Shown piece after piece: positions 1-7,972 of a DNA stretch of 64,000 nucleotides. A program made the position numbers and the translations under genes. Position 1 is the first letter of the stretch, and every line of letters starts with the position of its first letter. The notes under the pieces are model-generated. The model did no database searches and was not told where the DNA came from. It was given only the letters and a program-made list of their open reading frames with translations. Origin of the DNA: Psychrosphaera haliotis (GTDB lineage: Bacteria > Pseudomonadota > Gammaproteobacteria > Enterobacterales > Alteromonadaceae); assembly GCF_039523615.1 (NCBI RefSeq), contig NZ_BAAAFQ010000005.1, forward strand, positions 62,001 to 126,000. The letters run 5' to 3'.

Positions 1-2
1 TT

Positions 3-782
3 TGTAGATTATTTAGATTCAAATATATATTTCATATTCATGGTGGGGGTTTTGAAATATTCTATAAGAAATCAAAATATTTAAACAAACTTTTTATAAA
101 ACATGTTTTGATTAATTCAAAAAGAGTTATTGTAGTCTCTCAGTACTTTTTTAACTTTTTCTCGACTGTTGTGGAATTGACAAATATAACATTAATCCAC
201 AATTACTCTCTGATGAACGCCAATGACAAAAGCCGTGTACTCCCTAAAGCCGGCGCTAGCCTATTGTATATGGGTAGAATTAGCAGAAATAAAGGCTTTT
301 TAGACTTTTGTAATGTTGCAAAAGCCTTGATTGAAGGGGGGTATAATTTAACTTACTATATCGCTGGGATTGACGAAGAGGGCTTGTTGCGTTCAGAAGA
401 GTATAAGTCTATTGAATCCAACTGTAAGTATTTAGGCTGGGTCAATGAGCTTGAAAAGAAAGCTGTGCTAGAGAAGTCCACATTACTATTATCACCAAGT
501 TATTTTGAGTCATTTGGATTGGCAGCGTTGGAAGCTAGTCTATCCGGTGTCCCTGTGGTAGCTTATAATGTGGGTGGTTTAGCAGATGTTATTGTAAATG
601 GTCAAACTGGTCTTTTAGCTCATCCGGGAGACTTAGATGAATTAGAGAGAGCAGTCAGAAAAATATTAGATAGTGAAAGATTGTATTCTGACTTAAGTAA
701 ATCCGGGCTCACATACACAAACCTAAAATTTTCTGAATCGGTTTATACCCGAAAACTAACATCAATTTATTTATCAACATAA
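3..782 (+). CDS. Glycosyltransferase family 4, 5'-truncated by the window edge
   Basis: The reading frame is open from base 3, well before the first ATG at 108, so the true start lies outside the window. The upstream part encodes HIHGGGFEIF, which resembles the glycine-rich N-terminal loop of GT-B glycosyltransferases. The C-terminal half is a typical GT4 domain: LLYMGRISRNKG opens it, and SPSYFESFGLAALEAS followed by GVPVVAYNVGGL is the donor-nucleotide EX7E-type region. The likely role is transfer of a sugar from an NDP donor to a lipid-linked glycan at the cytoplasmic face of the membrane. The next gene follows after 7 bases, so it belongs to the exopolysaccharide operon running to 5432. 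Family assignment is firm; donor and acceptor sugars cannot be read from sequence. Confidence 0.88.
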   Translation, partial: CRLFRFKYIFHIHGGGFEIFYKKSKYLNKLFIKHVLINSKRVIVVSQYFFNFFSTVVELTNITLIHNYSLMNANDKSRVLPKAGASLLYMGRISRNKGFLDFCNVAKALIEGGYNLTYYIAGIDEEGLLRSEEYKSIESNCKYLGWVNELEKKAVLEKSTLLLSPSYFESFGLAALEASLSGVPVVAYNVGGLADVIVNGQTGLLAHPGDLDELERAVRKILDSERLYSDLSKSGLTYTNLKFSESVYTRKLTSIYLST

Positions 783-789
783 GTGCACC

Positions 790-2106
790 ATGAATAAAAA
801 GTTAATATTAGAGTTAATAAGCAAACTTCCAGTCAGGTTTAATTTATATTTAATGAAGCTGAATGCCTTTCCATCGCTAATTTATGGCAAGGAATACAAA
901 AAAATACGAGAGGAGTTTTTTGATAGTCAAACTTCTGAATTTATAAATTTCGCTAATTTAACCTTGGAGAAAAATTGTTTTTATAAAGCTCTGGATTATC
1001 CAACGGTTAAAAGCGAAGAAGATTTTAAACGATATGTAAACTTTATTGATAAAGAAATAGTAATTAAAAATACGGATACTCTGTTTAATGGAGATACTGA
1101 AAATACTGACCTTTGTACAACTGGTGGAACTAGTGGTAGACCTTTGTCTATATATTTGCCAAAGACTCGCTATCGAAATGAGTTAGGCGCTTTGCACGCT
1201 ATTTGGCACAAAATTGGATGGGATAATGATATACGGGCGGTACAACGCAATGATAAATTGGGGAGTAAGACCCATTTAGTGAACCCAATAACAAAGGAAG
1301 TTGTTTTTGACGGGTTTAGACACAACGATGACTATTTATTTAAAATATATAATACGATGAAAAAGTTACGAATTAAGTTTTTTCATGGTTATACATCCAA
1401 TGCTGAAAGGTTTGTGAATTTCTTGCTAACACATAAATTGGATTATAGCTTTATGAAGGGAATAATTACGTCTTCAGAAAACCTATATCCTCATCAAAAC
1501 CTGCTTTTTGCTAAGTTAGAAGGCGTAAAACACCTTAATTTTTATGGTCATAGTGAAAAACTGATTCTAGGCGCTTGGTGCGAAGAGAGCCATTCTTATC
1601 ATTTTTATTCATCTTATGGGTACCCCGAGTTAGTTGACGAAAGTGGTAATACAGTTGAAGAAGAGGGGCTGGTAGGGGAGTTGATTGGCTCAACGAACTA
1701 TAATAGGCAAATGCCCTTAATACGCTATAAAACTGGAGACTTTGCAGTAAAAGGAAAAAGTTCTTGTAGTTGTGGTTTTAGTGGACTTTCGGTTTCTAAA
1801 ATTCTTGGGCGGTGGAATGGTGAGAAAATATATCTAAAAGATAATAGTTTTATAACTACAACAGCGCTTAATCTGCACTCAGATTTGTATTGCCATATCG
1901 AAGAGCTTCAGTATAAGCAAGATACGAAAGGTGTTTTAAAAGTTCTTATTGTTCCTGGTCCTACTTTCAATGAGAAAGTTAAACTGCAGTTATTGAGCAC
2001 AATTCAAAAAGGGTGTTTGAATAGAGCAGAAATAGTGTTAGAGATCGTAAACGAAGTAACACGTCACGCTAATGGTAAGTACCAACTATTAATATCTAAT
2101 TTGTAA
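790..2106 (+). CDS. PaaK/CapK-like adenylate-forming enzyme of the polysaccharide operon
   Basis: This 438-residue protein carries the ANL superfamily signatures: the phosphate-binding loop TTGGTSGRP (residues 110-118), a YGHSE motif (252-256, equivalent to YGxTE) and RYKTGD (312-317) before the C-terminal lid. It resembles the phenylacetate-CoA ligase/CapK branch often found in capsule and exopolysaccharide loci. A pair of cysteines (326 and 328, CSCG) follows the RYKTGD motif, as in several PaaK-like proteins. It probably activates a carboxylic acid as an acyl-adenylate, perhaps to decorate a sugar; the substrate is unknown. It sits 7 bases after a GT4 gene and 3 bases before the next gene, so it is part of the same transcript. 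Family call is good, substrate is not known. Confidence 0.8.
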   Translation: MNKKLILELISKLPVRFNLYLMKLNAFPSLIYGKEYKKIREEFFDSQTSEFINFANLTLEKNCFYKALDYPTVKSEEDFKRYVNFIDKEIVIKNTDTLFNGDTENTDLCTTGGTSGRPLSIYLPKTRYRNELGALHAIWHKIGWDNDIRAVQRNDKLGSKTHLVNPITKEVVFDGFRHNDDYLFKIYNTMKKLRIKFFHGYTSNAERFVNFLLTHKLDYSFMKGIITSSENLYPHQNLLFAKLEGVKHLNFYGHSEKLILGAWCEESHSYHFYSSYGYPELVDESGNTVEEEGLVGELIGSTNYNRQMPLIRYKTGDFAVKGKSSCSCGFSGLSVSKILGRWNGEKIYLKDNSFITTTALNLHSDLYCHIEELQYKQDTKGVLKVLIVPGPTFNEKVKLQLLSTIQKGCLNRAEIVLEIVNEVTRHANGKYQLLISNL

Positions 2107-2109
2107 TTT

Positions 2110-3285
2110 ATGGAAGTAGAACAATTTAATCAAGACCTTTTAAAACAGGTTAAAAAAGATAACTTCGCAGGTAATGATCCATTTGATGGATTAAACTCAA
2201 AATTTATTGATTGGAGCCCAGCACTAAAAAAATCCATTTTAGGCTTGGCATGGACACAGTTTTTTAAACGTTCACCAGTCAACTTTAGACCGCTGTTTTT
2301 GGTCCCTAAAAAACGAAATCCTAAAGGGATTGGTTTGTTTATTTTGGGCTTACTAAATGACTTTCACCGAACCAAAGACACTCATTATTTAGATGAAGCA
2401 GAGTCTTTAGGTCGTTGGTTGTTAACGCAACAATGTGACAAGTCGGTATGGGACCATAGTTGTTGGGGCTATCATTTTGATTGGAAGGCAAAGGCGTTTT
2501 ATGTCCCTAAAGGGAAACCTAACGTTATTACTACCATATATGTCGCGCAGGCATTATATGAGCTTTCAAAGGCTATACCGAATGGAAATGAATTTGAGGC
2601 TGCCGCATTTGATTCGGCACTATTTATTCAAAAGCACCTGTATAGCAACTCTAATAGAGAAGGTGATTATATTGCCTATATTCCGGGTGAAATTGCGTTT
2701 GTTCACAACGCCAGTTTGTGGGGAGCTGCATGGTTAGCTGTTGTTGGAAAAGCAACGAACAATACAACCCTTAAAGAGATAGCGAAAAAGGTAGCGAAGA
2801 AGTCGGTAAACCAGCAGGCAGACGATGGTTCATGGGTTTATGGGGCTATGCCTCATCATCAATTTATTGATGGTTTTCATACTGGGTATAATTTGGAAGC
2901 TTTGGATATCATCCGAAAGTCACTAGGTATAGACGATTTTAATAATAGCATTGAAAATGGCATGGACTATTATGAAAGAACGTTTTTCACTGAAGACGGC
3001 GTAGCCAATTATTACCATAACAGCACCTACCCGCTAGATATGCACTCGGTTAGCCAAGCTATAATTACACTGTTAAAAATAGCTCCAACCAAAGCAAGAC
3101 AGGAGTTAGCGGAACGGATAATTGAAAAGTCTTTTTTTACTTTGTATTTGCAGAAAGAGAATCGATTTGCTTATCAAAAAACTAAACAGCAATTAAATAA
3201 GGTAAACTACACTCGATGGACTCAAGCTTGGGTTTATTACTCTTTTGCCTATTATTTAAACTTTAAAACGGACAGTAACAGTTAA
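2110..3285 (+). CDS. VpsJ-like polysaccharide biosynthesis protein, probable (alpha/alpha) barrel
   Basis: This 391-residue protein has no signal peptide. Its repeated helical hairpins carry aromatic and glycine-rich turns such as WDHSCWGYHFDW, DGSWVYG and DGFHTGYNLEAL, the pattern of six-hairpin (alpha/alpha)6 enzymes (epimerases, glycosidases, glucuronyl C5-epimerase-like). It resembles proteins annotated VpsJ in biofilm polysaccharide loci. It ends with TAA immediately before the next ATG at 3286, which indicates translational coupling inside the operon. A role in modifying a polysaccharide or its lipid-linked precursor is inferred from the fold and the neighbours; no catalytic residues can be assigned with confidence. 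Confidence 0.6.
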   Translation: MEVEQFNQDLLKQVKKDNFAGNDPFDGLNSKFIDWSPALKKSILGLAWTQFFKRSPVNFRPLFLVPKKRNPKGIGLFILGLLNDFHRTKDTHYLDEAESLGRWLLTQQCDKSVWDHSCWGYHFDWKAKAFYVPKGKPNVITTIYVAQALYELSKAIPNGNEFEAAAFDSALFIQKHLYSNSNREGDYIAYIPGEIAFVHNASLWGAAWLAVVGKATNNTTLKEIAKKVAKKSVNQQADDGSWVYGAMPHHQFIDGFHTGYNLEALDIIRKSLGIDDFNNSIENGMDYYERTFFTEDGVANYYHNSTYPLDMHSVSQAIITLLKIAPTKARQELAERIIEKSFFTLYLQKENRFAYQKTKQQLNKVNYTRWTQAWVYYSFAYYLNFKTDSNS

Positions 3286-4035
3286 ATGAAAGAAATATCG
3301 TTTCTAAACAGTAGAATGAATGCAGTATCGATGAAAGAAACGGTGGCATTAATAAAGGCAAGTATTGAAAAGGAAAAATTTTTTCAACACGTTGTTGTTA
3401 ATGTGGCTAAACTAGTTAATATGCAATCAGACAAAGTATTACATGAGTCTGTACAGGCTTGTGATCTAATAAATATTGATGGTCAAGGTGTTGTGTTGGG
3501 CGCTAAGTTCTGTGGCCATGATATTCCTGAAAGAGTCGCTGGCGTTGACCTATTTCATGAATTGCTTGCTATGAGCCAAGATGAAGCCTTTCCAGTATTC
3601 TTGCTTGGTGCCACTCAAGAAGTAGTAGAGCAGACTCAAAAGAATGTAGAAAAACTTTACCCTAATCTAAAAGTGGCGGGAATAAATAACGGTTATTTTT
3701 GGGATGATGAGGAAGCGGTTGTTGCAAAAATTAGGGAATCTGGAGCAAAGTTGTTATTTGTTGCTATTACTTCTCCTAAAAAAGAAAACTTTATTAACAA
3801 ATGGCAAGATCAATTAGGTGTAAACTTTGTGATGGGCGTTGGTGGTACTTTTGACGTTGTTGCAGGTAAGGTAAAGCGTGCGCCGGTTTGGATGCAAAAG
3901 TATGGACTTGAGTGGTTATATAGAGTGTTACAGGAACCAAGGAGAATGTTTATGCGCTATTTAGTAACCAATTCAAAATTTGCGGTTCTGTTGTTAAAAG
4001 AGAAATTTGCAAAAAAAGCTGAGCCAAAGGGTTAA
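3286..4035 (+). CDS. WecG/TagA/CpsF family glycosyltransferase (GT26)
   Basis: At 249 residues the length is typical of WecG/TagA proteins. The family hallmarks are present in order: NIDGQGVV (63-70, with the conserved aspartate 65), PERVAGVDL (81-89), a nucleotide-binding LLGATQEVVEQ segment, and the C-terminal GVGGTFDVVAGKVKRAP block. Enzymes of this family transfer N-acetylmannosamine, its uronic acid, or related sugars from a UDP donor to a polyprenyl-diphosphate-linked sugar on the inner membrane. It is immediately adjacent to the upstream gene and 2 bases from the downstream initiating transferase, consistent with adding the second sugar of a repeat unit. The sugar specificity is not determined. 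Confidence 0.9.
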   Translation: MKEISFLNSRMNAVSMKETVALIKASIEKEKFFQHVVVNVAKLVNMQSDKVLHESVQACDLINIDGQGVVLGAKFCGHDIPERVAGVDLFHELLAMSQDEAFPVFLLGATQEVVEQTQKNVEKLYPNLKVAGINNGYFWDDEEAVVAKIRESGAKLLFVAITSPKKENFINKWQDQLGVNFVMGVGGTFDVVAGKVKRAPVWMQKYGLEWLYRVLQEPRRMFMRYLVTNSKFAVLLLKEKFAKKAEPKG

Positions 4036-4037
4036 TA

Positions 4038-5432
4038 ATGAAGTTTAGTCAAAGCGGTATATTACACAATAATCAAACCTTTGTTTCTTTGATGCAAAGA
4101 GTTATTGATATCATTGTTATTGTAGGATCATTATTGGCAGCAGTTCTTTATTTGGGCTTTACGTGGAAGCTAGAACAGACAACAGCTGCAGTTATTGCAG
4201 TTTTCCTTTTTCATTTTACTAGTGAGTTAGACAACCTTTATATATCCTGGCGCGGCTTATCTGTATTCAAAGAGCTAAAAAAAGCTTTTGTACATTGGTT
4301 TATAACCGCAAGCATTATGTTTTTGTCGGTAAGCTTTGTGTTTACTGACTATTTGAAATCTCAACAAATGCAGTTGATTTGGTTTATGTTAGCTGGTTTT
4401 TTTCTTATCTTATATCGACTGGTTTTAAGATTAGCGTTAAGAAAACTTAGGCAAAATGGTCATAATACCCGTACAGTGGTGATAGCAGGTGCTGGTGATC
4501 TGGGTCATAAGTTAGCTTACAAAATGCAAGAGTCACCATCATTAGGATTGGTTTTTAAAGGCTTTTACGATGACTCAGCTAAACCACGACACCCAGAACA
4601 GGTGAAAGGTAACTTGATCCAGTTAGTTGCCGACTGTAAAGCAGGTGGTATAGACCGCGTTTATCTTGCTTTACCAATGCGAGCCGAAGAGCGTTTAAAG
4701 TGGCTAATGAAAGAGTTAGCGGATACTACAGCTTCGGTTTATCTAGTACCTGATATTTTTACTTTTAATTTATTACATAGCCGAAGTGACGTGATTAGCG
4801 GTATTCCAACAATAAGTATCTATGACTCTCCGATAGATGGTAGCAATGGGATTATCAAGCGTATTGAGGATGTTGTATTTGCATCAATCATTCTTGTCAT
4901 GATATCCCCATTTTTGTTGGCAATAGGCCTCGCCGTTAAGTTTACTTCTAAAGGGCCTATCCTATTTAAGCAAAATAGATACGGTATTGATGGTAAACCG
5001 ATTAAAGTTTGGAAATTCCGCTCAATGAAGGTGATGGAAGACGGCGCTACAGTTACTCAAGCTACAAAAAATGACTCGAGACTTACACCAATAGGAAGCT
5101 TTATCAGACGAACATCTTTGGATGAGCTACCACAGTTTTTTAATGTTATTACCGGCCAAATGTCGATAGTAGGCCCAAGGCCTCATGCTGTAGCCCACAA
5201 TGAGGAATATCGTAAACTTATAGAAGGCTATATGTTACGTCATAAAGTAAAACCGGGTATAACTGGTTGGGCACAGATAAATGGTTGGCGGGGTGAAACC
5301 GATACGTTAGAGAAAATGGAAAAGCGTATTGAATATGACTTAGAATATATTCGTAATTGGTCACTATGGTTCGATGTTAAAATCATAATAGGTACAGTAT
5401 TTAAGGGATTCATTAATAAAAACGCCTACTAA
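4038..5432 (+). CDS. Undecaprenyl-phosphate sugar phosphotransferase (WcaJ/EpsB type)
   Basis: This 464-residue protein has the layout of polyprenyl glycosylphosphotransferases: N-terminal membrane helices up to about residue 135, a Rossmann-like domain starting VVIAGAGDLGHKLA, then a membrane re-entrant helix and catalytic domain from about 270. The catalytic part shows KVWKFRSM, RRTSLDELPQFFNVI and MSIVGPRP. It transfers a hexose-1-phosphate from a UDP sugar to undecaprenyl phosphate, the first step of exopolysaccharide repeat-unit synthesis. It is the last gene of the operon; a weak hairpin lies downstream. A second, smaller initiating transferase is encoded at 17086, so the strain probably makes at least two glycans. 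Confidence 0.92.
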   Translation: MKFSQSGILHNNQTFVSLMQRVIDIIVIVGSLLAAVLYLGFTWKLEQTTAAVIAVFLFHFTSELDNLYISWRGLSVFKELKKAFVHWFITASIMFLSVSFVFTDYLKSQQMQLIWFMLAGFFLILYRLVLRLALRKLRQNGHNTRTVVIAGAGDLGHKLAYKMQESPSLGLVFKGFYDDSAKPRHPEQVKGNLIQLVADCKAGGIDRVYLALPMRAEERLKWLMKELADTTASVYLVPDIFTFNLLHSRSDVISGIPTISIYDSPIDGSNGIIKRIEDVVFASIILVMISPFLLAIGLAVKFTSKGPILFKQNRYGIDGKPIKVWKFRSMKVMEDGATVTQATKNDSRLTPIGSFIRRTSLDELPQFFNVITGQMSIVGPRPHAVAHNEEYRKLIEGYMLRHKVKPGITGWAQINGWRGETDTLEKMEKRIEYDLEYIRNWSLWFDVKIIIGTVFKGFINKNAY

Positions 5433-5460
5433 ACTAAGATTAAATGGAACTTATATGAGG

Positions 5461-5482
5461 GCATCACACCTAGTGATGCTCT
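5461..5482 (+). terminator. Possible terminator after the exopolysaccharide operon
   Basis: A 7-bp perfect stem GCATCAC/GTGATGC (5461-5467 and 5473-5479) lies 28 bases after the last gene of the operon. The run following it (TCTATTTACCC) is only moderately T-rich, so termination efficiency is uncertain. Confidence 0.4.
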
Positions 5483-5563
5483 ATTTACCCTCGTACTTGG
5501 TCTAATCTATCAGTTTTTTATTTGTTGTATAAAAACAGCAGATTTGTCACTATATTTAAAGGA

Positions 5564-5584
5564 TTTACGTAGCATACGCGTAAA
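5564..5584. promoter_or_regulatory. Inverted repeat upstream of cysD, possible operator
   Basis: TTTACG (5564-5569) and CGTAAA (5579-5584) form a perfect 6-bp inverted repeat with a 9-base spacer, 36 bases before the cysD start. Its position between promoter and start codon suggests a regulator-binding site. No known consensus was matched, and the regulator is unknown. Confidence 0.3.
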
Positions 5585-5620
5585 CACCAATTCAAATTAA
5601 AATAGCCAGACGGAACCTTG

Positions 5621-6529
5621 ATGACCCATAACCAGCACTCTCACTTAAAAGATTTAGAAGCTGAATCTATTCATATATTAAGAGAGGTGATGGCGGAGTT
5701 TACTAATCCTGTGATGATGTACTCCGTGGGCAAAGATTCCGCGGTTTTACTGCATTTGGCTCGCAAAGCCTTTTTCCCAGCAAAAATTCCTTTTTCACTG
5801 CTTCACATAGATACCGGATGGAAGTTTAAAGATCTCATTAAGTTTCGCGATGAAACTGTTGAGAAATATAATCTAGATTTAATCGTGCATTGCAACCCTG
5901 ATGGTATAAAGCAAAGTATTAACCCATTTAAGCATGGCAGCGCTGTTCATACCGACATTATGAAGACTCAAGCTTTAAAGCAAGCACTAGAGGCCGGCGG
6001 TTACGATGCGGCCATTGGCGGTGCAAGAAGAGACGAAGAGCGCAGTCGAGCGAAGGAACGAATTTACTCATTCAGAAATGCAAATCATGGCTGGGATCCT
6101 AAAAACCAGCGACCAGAACTGTGGAATATATATAACGGCAAAGTAAGAGAAGGTGAGAGCATTCGTGTTTTTCCTTTGTCTAATTGGACAGAGTTGGATA
6201 TTTGGCAATATATAGAATCTGAAAAGATAGACGTGGTGCCTTTGTATTTTGCGGCCTCAAGACCAGTAGTAAAAAAAGAAAATACTCTGTTGATGGTAGA
6301 CGATGAACGTTTTCCTGTTGCCAAGGAAGATGTGGTTGAACATAAAATGGTTCGATTTAGAACACTTGGGTGTTATCCCTTAACGGCGGCAACAGAATCA
6401 ACGGCCACAACAATTCCCGAATTAGTAAAAGAAATTTTATTAAGCCATTTCTCAGAACGACAGGGCAGGCTTATCGATCATGATCAGGCTGGGTCTATGG
6501 AAAAGAAAAAGTCTGAGGGGTATTTTTAG
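5621..6529 (+). CDS. cysD: Sulfate adenylyltransferase subunit 2
   Basis: This 302-residue PP-loop ATP pyrophosphatase carries the motif SVGKDS (35-40) and the downstream RRDEERSRAKERI and FPLSNWTELDIWQYI blocks that define CysD. With CysN it forms ATP sulfurylase, which makes adenosine 5'-phosphosulfate from sulfate and ATP. The ATG at 5621 is chosen; a TTG one codon upstream is in frame but has no advantage. The stop codon overlaps the cysN start by one base, so the subunits are translationally coupled. An inverted repeat at 5564-5584 may be a control site. Confidence 0.97.
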   Translation: MTHNQHSHLKDLEAESIHILREVMAEFTNPVMMYSVGKDSAVLLHLARKAFFPAKIPFSLLHIDTGWKFKDLIKFRDETVEKYNLDLIVHCNPDGIKQSINPFKHGSAVHTDIMKTQALKQALEAGGYDAAIGGARRDEERSRAKERIYSFRNANHGWDPKNQRPELWNIYNGKVREGESIRVFPLSNWTELDIWQYIESEKIDVVPLYFAASRPVVKKENTLLMVDDERFPVAKEDVVEHKMVRFRTLGCYPLTAATESTATTIPELVKEILLSHFSERQGRLIDHDQAGSMEKKKSEGYF

Positions 6530-7953
6530 TGAGTAATGAAAATGACGCTATTAGCCAAGAGTTTATTAAAAACAACATAAAAGGCTATTTAGATGCGCAC
6601 CAGCATAAGTCGTTATTGCGCTTTATTACCTGTGGCTCAGTGGATGACGGAAAAAGCACGTTAATAGGCCGGTTATTGCTGGACTCAAATGCCATTTTTA
6701 AAGATCAAATCGATACCTTAGAACAAGACTCCAAACGATATAATTCAACTGATCAAGCGGTAGACCTGTCTCTGATTGTGGATGGTTTGCAGTCGGAACG
6801 TGAACAAGGCATTACTATTGACGTGGCCTACCGGTATTTTGCGACGTCAAAGCGTAAGTTTATTATTGCAGACTCACCAGGGCACGAACAATATACCAGG
6901 AATATGGCCACCGCAGCCTCAACGGCTCAAGCGGCGGTTATTTTGATTGATGCCAATAAAGGCTTGCAGCCACAAACCAATCGTCACAGTTTTATCGCTT
7001 CGTTGCTTGGCATTAAACATATTATTGTGGTGGTCAATAAGATGGATCAAGTGCAGTTCTGTGAGTCGGTATTTAATAATTTAGTGGCAGACTATAAAGC
7101 ACTTGCCGAGCAGTTTGATTTTACGAATATCACCTATTTACCTGTTTCAGCCATTCACGGTGACAACGTGGTTCATCGTTCAAACTCTTGCCCTTGGTAT
7201 CATGGGCCAACGTTAATACAGTGTTTAGAAAGTGTGCCCATTTTTAAAGGAGCTTATAACAGCCATTTCCGATTTCCTGTGCAATATGTAAATCGAGCGG
7301 ATAGCAACTTTAGAGGATTTGCTGGAACTATTGCGTCTGGCTCAATTAGAGTGGGCGATGAAATCGCGGTGCAGCCAAGCGGAAAAACCTCAACAGTAAA
7401 AACAATAGTCACCTTTGATGGCGAGTTGTCAGAAGCTGAGGCAGGCCAAGCGGTGACTCTGGTATTAGAGGGTGAAGTTGATATCGGCAGAGGCGATTTA
7501 TTAGTTCATAGTAATCAATTAGCCTTGGTTTCGAACAAGCTTAACGTTGACGTTATTTGGATGTCGGAAACGGCGATGATCCCAAAAAAGCAGTATGACT
7601 TTAAATTTGCATCTAAGGTGGTGAGTGGTTCGTTTTGGGCATTAGATCATAAAGTTAATATAAACAATTTAGAAAAACAGGACGCTTTACGTCTTGAATT
7701 AAACGAAATAGGTCAGGCTCAGTTGTCGCTAAACCATAGGGTAGCAGTGGACGCTTATAAACAGAATAAAACAACAGGTGCTTTTATTGTTATCGACCGA
7801 ATGACAAATGCCACAGTGGCAGCAGGTATGGTAAATGCACTGAACAGAACAACAGAAAGCGAACATCAATTTTCAGAGTTTGAACTAGAATTTAACGCAT
7901 TGGTAAGAAGGCATTTTCCACATTGGGAATCGAGAGACATTTCTAAGCTTTAA
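6529..7953 (+). CDS. cysN: Sulfate adenylyltransferase subunit 1 (regulatory GTPase)
   Basis: This 474-residue translation-factor-like GTPase has the P-loop GSVDDGKS (36-43), the switch II DSPGH, the NKMD specificity motif, and two beta-barrel domains afterwards. GTP hydrolysis by CysN drives APS synthesis by CysD. It is not fused to an APS kinase domain, which agrees with the separate cysC at 10986. Translation starts at a GTG whose first base is the last base of the cysD TAG stop. Confidence 0.97.
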   Translation: MSNENDAISQEFIKNNIKGYLDAHQHKSLLRFITCGSVDDGKSTLIGRLLLDSNAIFKDQIDTLEQDSKRYNSTDQAVDLSLIVDGLQSEREQGITIDVAYRYFATSKRKFIIADSPGHEQYTRNMATAASTAQAAVILIDANKGLQPQTNRHSFIASLLGIKHIIVVVNKMDQVQFCESVFNNLVADYKALAEQFDFTNITYLPVSAIHGDNVVHRSNSCPWYHGPTLIQCLESVPIFKGAYNSHFRFPVQYVNRADSNFRGFAGTIASGSIRVGDEIAVQPSGKTSTVKTIVTFDGELSEAEAGQAVTLVLEGEVDIGRGDLLVHSNQLALVSNKLNVDVIWMSETAMIPKKQYDFKFASKVVSGSFWALDHKVNINNLEKQDALRLELNEIGQAQLSLNHRVAVDAYKQNKTTGAFIVIDRMTNATVAAGMVNALNRTTESEHQFSEFELEFNALVRRHFPHWESRDISKL

Positions 7954-7972
7954 CGAATAATGAGCGTAATCT

